The position numbers and the translations under genes were made by a program. 9,803 nt of DNA from Bacillota bacterium (lineage in GTDB: Bacteria; Bacillota_I; Bacilli_A; Erysipelotrichales; Erysipelotrichaceae), in contig JAEZBR010000057.1 of NCBI GenBank assembly GCA_023426935.1, positions 1 through 9,803 on the forward strand, given 5' to 3'. Positions 7,100-9,803 of the stretch are shown here, in pieces. The notes beneath the pieces were generated by a model. It searched no databases. It was not told the DNA's origin and saw only the letters and a list, made by a program, of their open reading frames with translations. Position 1 is the stretch's first letter. Every line of letters begins with the position of its first letter.

Positions 7100-7864
7100 A
7101 TGATTCAAAATACTTTCGACCCCTCTAGCGAGGAAGTGATTTTACCTTCGATGGTCTACGAACAAGCAAAGATAACGCTAGAAACGATGATCATTACTTT
7201 CTCGTATAAAGTAATCGATTATTTAAAAGAAAATGGTTTAATTGAACCCTTGGATGATGTCTGCCGAAGTGTTTCGGGACAGCAGCCGATTTATGTATTA
7301 AAAGATTATCCGGGAATCGGCGTTTTTAAGACGATTCCGGGAGCCGCAACGACGGTCTGTTTCTTGGAAGAATTAGGGCATATCGTCAAGACGAAAAAGT
7401 TTATTCTGTTCGGCAGCTGTGGGGTTTTGGATACTAACTTGGTAGCGGGTAAGATTATCGTACCGGATTGCGCAATCCGTGATGAAGGTACCAGCTATCA
7501 CTATGCCAAAGCGGAAAATGAAATTGAAATTAAAAATGCGAAGTTTATTTCGCAGCTTTTCACTAAGCATCATATCGAACATGTGCTTGGGAAAACCTGG
7601 ACCACGGATGCGATCTACCGGGAAACTAAGGACTTAGTTAAGAAAAGAAAAGCGGAAGGCTGTATCTGTGTCGAGATGGAAGTTGCCGCGGTGCAGGCAA
7701 TGTGTGATTTTCGAAATTACGAATTCTATCCGTTTATTTACAGTGCCGATAATTTAGATGCGTCAGCTTGGGATATTCGGATTTTGGGAAATGTCGGGAA
7801 GAATGAATTCGCGGACTACTTTTCCGTCGCTTTGTCGTTGGCTAAAGCGATAAATCGAGAGTAA
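7100..7864 (+). CDS. Nucleoside phosphorylase superfamily protein, atypical
   Basis: This resembles the PNP/uridine phosphorylase (NP-I) family, enzymes that split nucleosides with phosphate into base and ribose 1-phosphate. Seen in its 254 residues: FGSCGVL at 104-110 (the G-S/T-x-G base and phosphate loop), VPDCAIRDEGTSYHY at 121-135, TTDAIYRET at 168-176, the ribose-binding CVEMEVAAV at 190-198 (Met193, Glu194), and SADNLD at 215-220 with the acidic residue expected near the base. The usual N-terminal GDP-x-R phosphate-binding motif is not recognisable; that region reads PLDDVCRSVSG instead. The start ATG 7100 follows AGGAG (7091-7095) by 4 nt. It is 8 bp after the metallophosphoesterase, in the same run. 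It may be a nucleoside phosphorylase using another phosphate contact, a nucleosidase, or a divergent member with another substrate. The superfamily is confident, the exact reaction is not. Confidence 0.8.
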   Translation: MIQNTFDPSSEEVILPSMVYEQAKITLETMIITFSYKVIDYLKENGLIEPLDDVCRSVSGQQPIYVLKDYPGIGVFKTIPGAATTVCFLEELGHIVKTKKFILFGSCGVLDTNLVAGKIIVPDCAIRDEGTSYHYAKAENEIEIKNAKFISQLFTKHHIEHVLGKTWTTDAIYRETKDLVKKRKAEGCICVEMEVAAVQAMCDFRNYEFYPFIYSADNLDASAWDIRILGNVGKNEFADYFSVALSLAKAINRE

Positions 7865-7905
7865 AATAATGGCGTTTATAACTGGGGCAGATAAGGAGAA
7901 GTGGC

Positions 7906-9803
7906 GTGATTGAATTAAAAAACATTCATAAAGTTTATGAAGGCGCGGCTAAAGTTGAAGCTTTGAAGGGAATTACGGTTAATTTCCGTCAAAGTGAATT
8001 TGTGGCGATCCTAGGCCCTAGCGGTGGCGGTAAGACAACCTTACTGAATATCATTGGTGGCTTGGATCATTGTAGCCAAGGTGATCTTTTAATTGATGGA
8101 CGTTCAACTAAATCTTATAACGACCGAGATTGGGATACCTATCGGAATCATACCATCGGCTTTGTGTTTCAAAACTATAACTTGATACCGCATCAGACCG
8201 TACTTGCGAATGTCGAATTAGCGTTAACCATCTCCGGAGTTTCTAAAACCAGACGCAAACAAAAGGCGATAGCGGCTTTAGATTCCGTAGGTTTACATGA
8301 TCAGATCAATAAGAAACCTAATACGTTATCCGGCGGCCAGATGCAGCGAGTGGCGATTGCCCGAGCTTTAGTCAATGATCCTTCGGTTATCTTAGCCGAT
8401 GAACCTACCGGTGCCTTGGATTCGTTAACCGGTAATTCCATCATGAAAATCCTTAAGCAGGTTTCTAGGGAACGGTTAGTGGTCATGGTCACGCATAATC
8501 CGGATTTGGCGAATGAATATGCCTCCAGAATTATTCGGTTGGAAGATGGAAAACTGATCGATGATAGTAATCCGTATGAAATTAAGGAAGAAAAAACTTC
8601 AACCCTCAAGAATATCAAGCATACAACGATGAGTTTATTGACGGCGCTGAATCTGTCATTGAATAATCTTATGACTAAGAAAGCCCGAACCTTCTTAACT
8701 TCTTTTGCCGGTTCGATCGGAATCATTGGGATCGCCTTGATCCTATCCTTATCTAACGGTGTGAATGGTTATATCAAGCAGGTTCAGACCGACACCTTAT
8801 CCAGTTATCCTTTGAGCATCCGAAATTCTTCCGCGGATCTTTCGAGCATGGTCTCGATGATGGCGGCGACTAGAGAAGGAAATGAAGAAAAAACCGAAGG
8901 TTCCGTTTCCGAAACCAAAATCTTGAATGATATGTTCGCCAAGATCGGTACCAACGATCTGGCTAGGTTCAAGACTTACCTTGAAGAAAATCAGGATATG
9001 GTCGATAAAGATGTCTCGGCCTTACAGTATGTTTATAATGTGACCCCGCAGATCTATGCGTCCGATACTTCCAACGGGGTCTTACAACTCAATCCGAGTG
9101 ATTTGACTAGTTCCCTAGGCAGCAGTGTTTATGCGACTTCGGTATTCCAAGAGATGGCGGATTCGACCGAATTATTGGAGTCCCAATTCACAATGGTGGC
9201 TGGAAACTGGCCTAAAGCTTATAACGAAGTCGTGTTAATTCTAAGCCGAAACGGTAATCTGACCGATTTTACCGAATATTCTTTAGGTTTAAGAGATCAG
9301 GAAGAATTTAAAACAATGTTGGCATCCGTTCTAAAGGGTGATGAAGTCAGTACTCCGAGTGATACGAAGACTTACAGTTACGATGACCTTTTAAAACTAA
9401 ACTATAAAGTAGTCTGTTCTTCGGATTATTATCGGTACAATTCCGAATACAAAATCTACGAAGATATGCGGGATGATGAGACTTATTTAAAGAATTTAGT
9501 CGATTCGGGAATCGAATTGAAAGTAGTCGGAATTATTCAACCCGCAGATGATACGAAAATGTCTACTTTGACTAGCGGAATCGGATATACTTCCGCTTTG
9601 ACTTCCAAACTAATGGCAAAAGCTAGTGATTCGGAAATTGTAAAAGCTCAGTTGGCGAATACCGATGTCGATGTTTTTACCAATCGGACTTTTACCGAAG
9701 AAAAAAATAATCAGGATAATTCTTTCGATATGAATAATCTAGTCAGTATCGATTCTGCCAAGATGGCTTCCGCCGTCGGCATGAATATCGATCAGACGAC
9801 CAT
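7906..9803 (+). CDS. ABC transporter ATPase-permease fusion, MacB-like, 3' truncated
   Basis: The frame is open from GTG 7906 to the right edge (632 codons, no stop), so the gene is partial. The first 225 or so residues form a complete ABC ATPase: Walker A GPSGGGKTT at 37-45, Q-loop Gln89, signature LSGGQ at 141-145, Walker B VILADEP at 161-167, D-loop ALD at 170-172 and H-loop His197. A linker leads to a first membrane segment at about 264-284, then an uninterrupted polar region of about 350 residues to the edge, rich in Ser, Thr, Asp and Asn, presumably outside the membrane. This order (ATPase, one membrane helix, large outer domain, then probably three more helices beyond the edge) is that of MacB/FtsX-type mechanotransmission transporters, which move or release peptides, lipids or drugs rather than sugars. 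AGGAG (7894-7898) sits 7 nt before the GTG; an ATG start with comparable signals is absent. It lies 41 bp after the phosphorylase gene with no terminator between. Substrate unknown. Confidence 0.9.
   Translation, partial: MIELKNIHKVYEGAAKVEALKGITVNFRQSEFVAILGPSGGGKTTLLNIIGGLDHCSQGDLLIDGRSTKSYNDRDWDTYRNHTIGFVFQNYNLIPHQTVLANVELALTISGVSKTRRKQKAIAALDSVGLHDQINKKPNTLSGGQMQRVAIARALVNDPSVILADEPTGALDSLTGNSIMKILKQVSRERLVVMVTHNPDLANEYASRIIRLEDGKLIDDSNPYEIKEEKTSTLKNIKHTTMSLLTALNLSLNNLMTKKARTFLTSFAGSIGIIGIALILSLSNGVNGYIKQVQTDTLSSYPLSIRNSSADLSSMVSMMAATREGNEEKTEGSVSETKILNDMFAKIGTNDLARFKTYLEENQDMVDKDVSALQYVYNVTPQIYASDTSNGVLQLNPSDLTSSLGSSVYATSVFQEMADSTELLESQFTMVAGNWPKAYNEVVLILSRNGNLTDFTEYSLGLRDQEEFKTMLASVLKGDEVSTPSDTKTYSYDDLLKLNYKVVCSSDYYRYNSEYKIYEDMRDDETYLKNLVDSGIELKVVGIIQPADDTKMSTLTSGIGYTSALTSKLMAKASDSEIVKAQLANTDVDVFTNRTFTEEKNNQDNSFDMNNLVSIDSAKMASAVGMNIDQTT

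Noticed and set aside
7854..7882. Separate promoter for the ABC fusion gene (TATAAC at 7877-7882)
   Set aside because: There is no -35 at any acceptable spacing (17 nt upstream reads TCGAGA), so read-through from the upstream genes is the simpler explanation, though a weak promoter cannot be excluded.
8301..8726. 141-codon open frame on the minus strand inside the ABC fusion gene
   Set aside because: It lies antisense to the well-supported ATPase (signature, Walker B and H-loop encoded here). The translation resembles no known family, and there is no ribosome binding site of note. It is a by-product of the coding strand's codon use.
1..9803. CRISPR arrays, tRNA or rRNA genes, insertion sequences, phage or defence genes
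   Set aside because: I saw no regularly spaced repeats, no cloverleaf or rRNA-like stretches, and no transposase, integrase or defence-like proteins. All substantial coding sequence is assigned to ordinary metabolic, surface or transport genes.

Overview
The window comes from a low-GC Gram-positive bacterium (Firmicutes/Bacillota). The evidence is a class B sortase, AGGAG-type ribosome binding sites, short AT-rich intergenic promoters, and closest overall resemblance to genes of fermentative gut-type Firmicutes. Tryptophan is encoded by TGG and TGA is used as a stop, so the standard bacterial code applies and a UGA-Trp mollicute is unlikely. The genus cannot be fixed from this sequence; an Erysipelotrichia-like or related lineage is only a guess.

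Layout, left to right. Positions 1-142 hold no gene I can support. A leftward gene (937-143) encodes a membrane-anchored class B sortase. Divergent from it, across a 50-bp gap with overlapping -10 elements, a rightward two-gene operon encodes a Cof-type HAD phosphatase (988-1794) and an M29 family metallo-aminopeptidase (1791-3029), joined by an ATGA stop/start overlap. A strong hairpin at 3042-3068 with U/A tracts on both sides ends this operon and also the facing galE gene. galE (4106-3072) is leftward. Divergent from it is galK-galM (4180-6379), followed without a break by a calcineurin-like metallophosphoesterase (6372-7091), a nucleoside-phosphorylase-superfamily protein (7100-7864), and a large ABC transporter ATPase-permease fusion (7906 to beyond the right edge). 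Junctions in this rightward run are +1 bp, an 8-bp overlap, +8 bp and +41 bp, with no terminator visible, so it is probably one transcription unit.

Function. galM (anomer conversion), galK (phosphorylation) and galE (UDP-glucose/UDP-galactose epimerisation) supply three of the four Leloir activities for galactose use. The uridylyltransferase galT is not in the window, and neither are a sugar transporter nor a recognisable regulator. The metallophosphoesterase and the nucleoside-phosphorylase homologue have no obvious link to galactose. The most they suggest is handling of phosphorylated or nucleotide-linked by-products, and that is speculation.

Nothing here amounts to a new defence, mobile or RNA-based system. 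The content is ordinary chromosomal metabolism. Points worth a second look are the promoter architecture (overlapping divergent promoters, a probably leaderless HAD mRNA, very short leaders for galE and galK), the mixed gal operon without galT, the atypical N-terminus of the nucleoside-phosphorylase homologue, and the large extracytoplasmic domain of the truncated ABC fusion.
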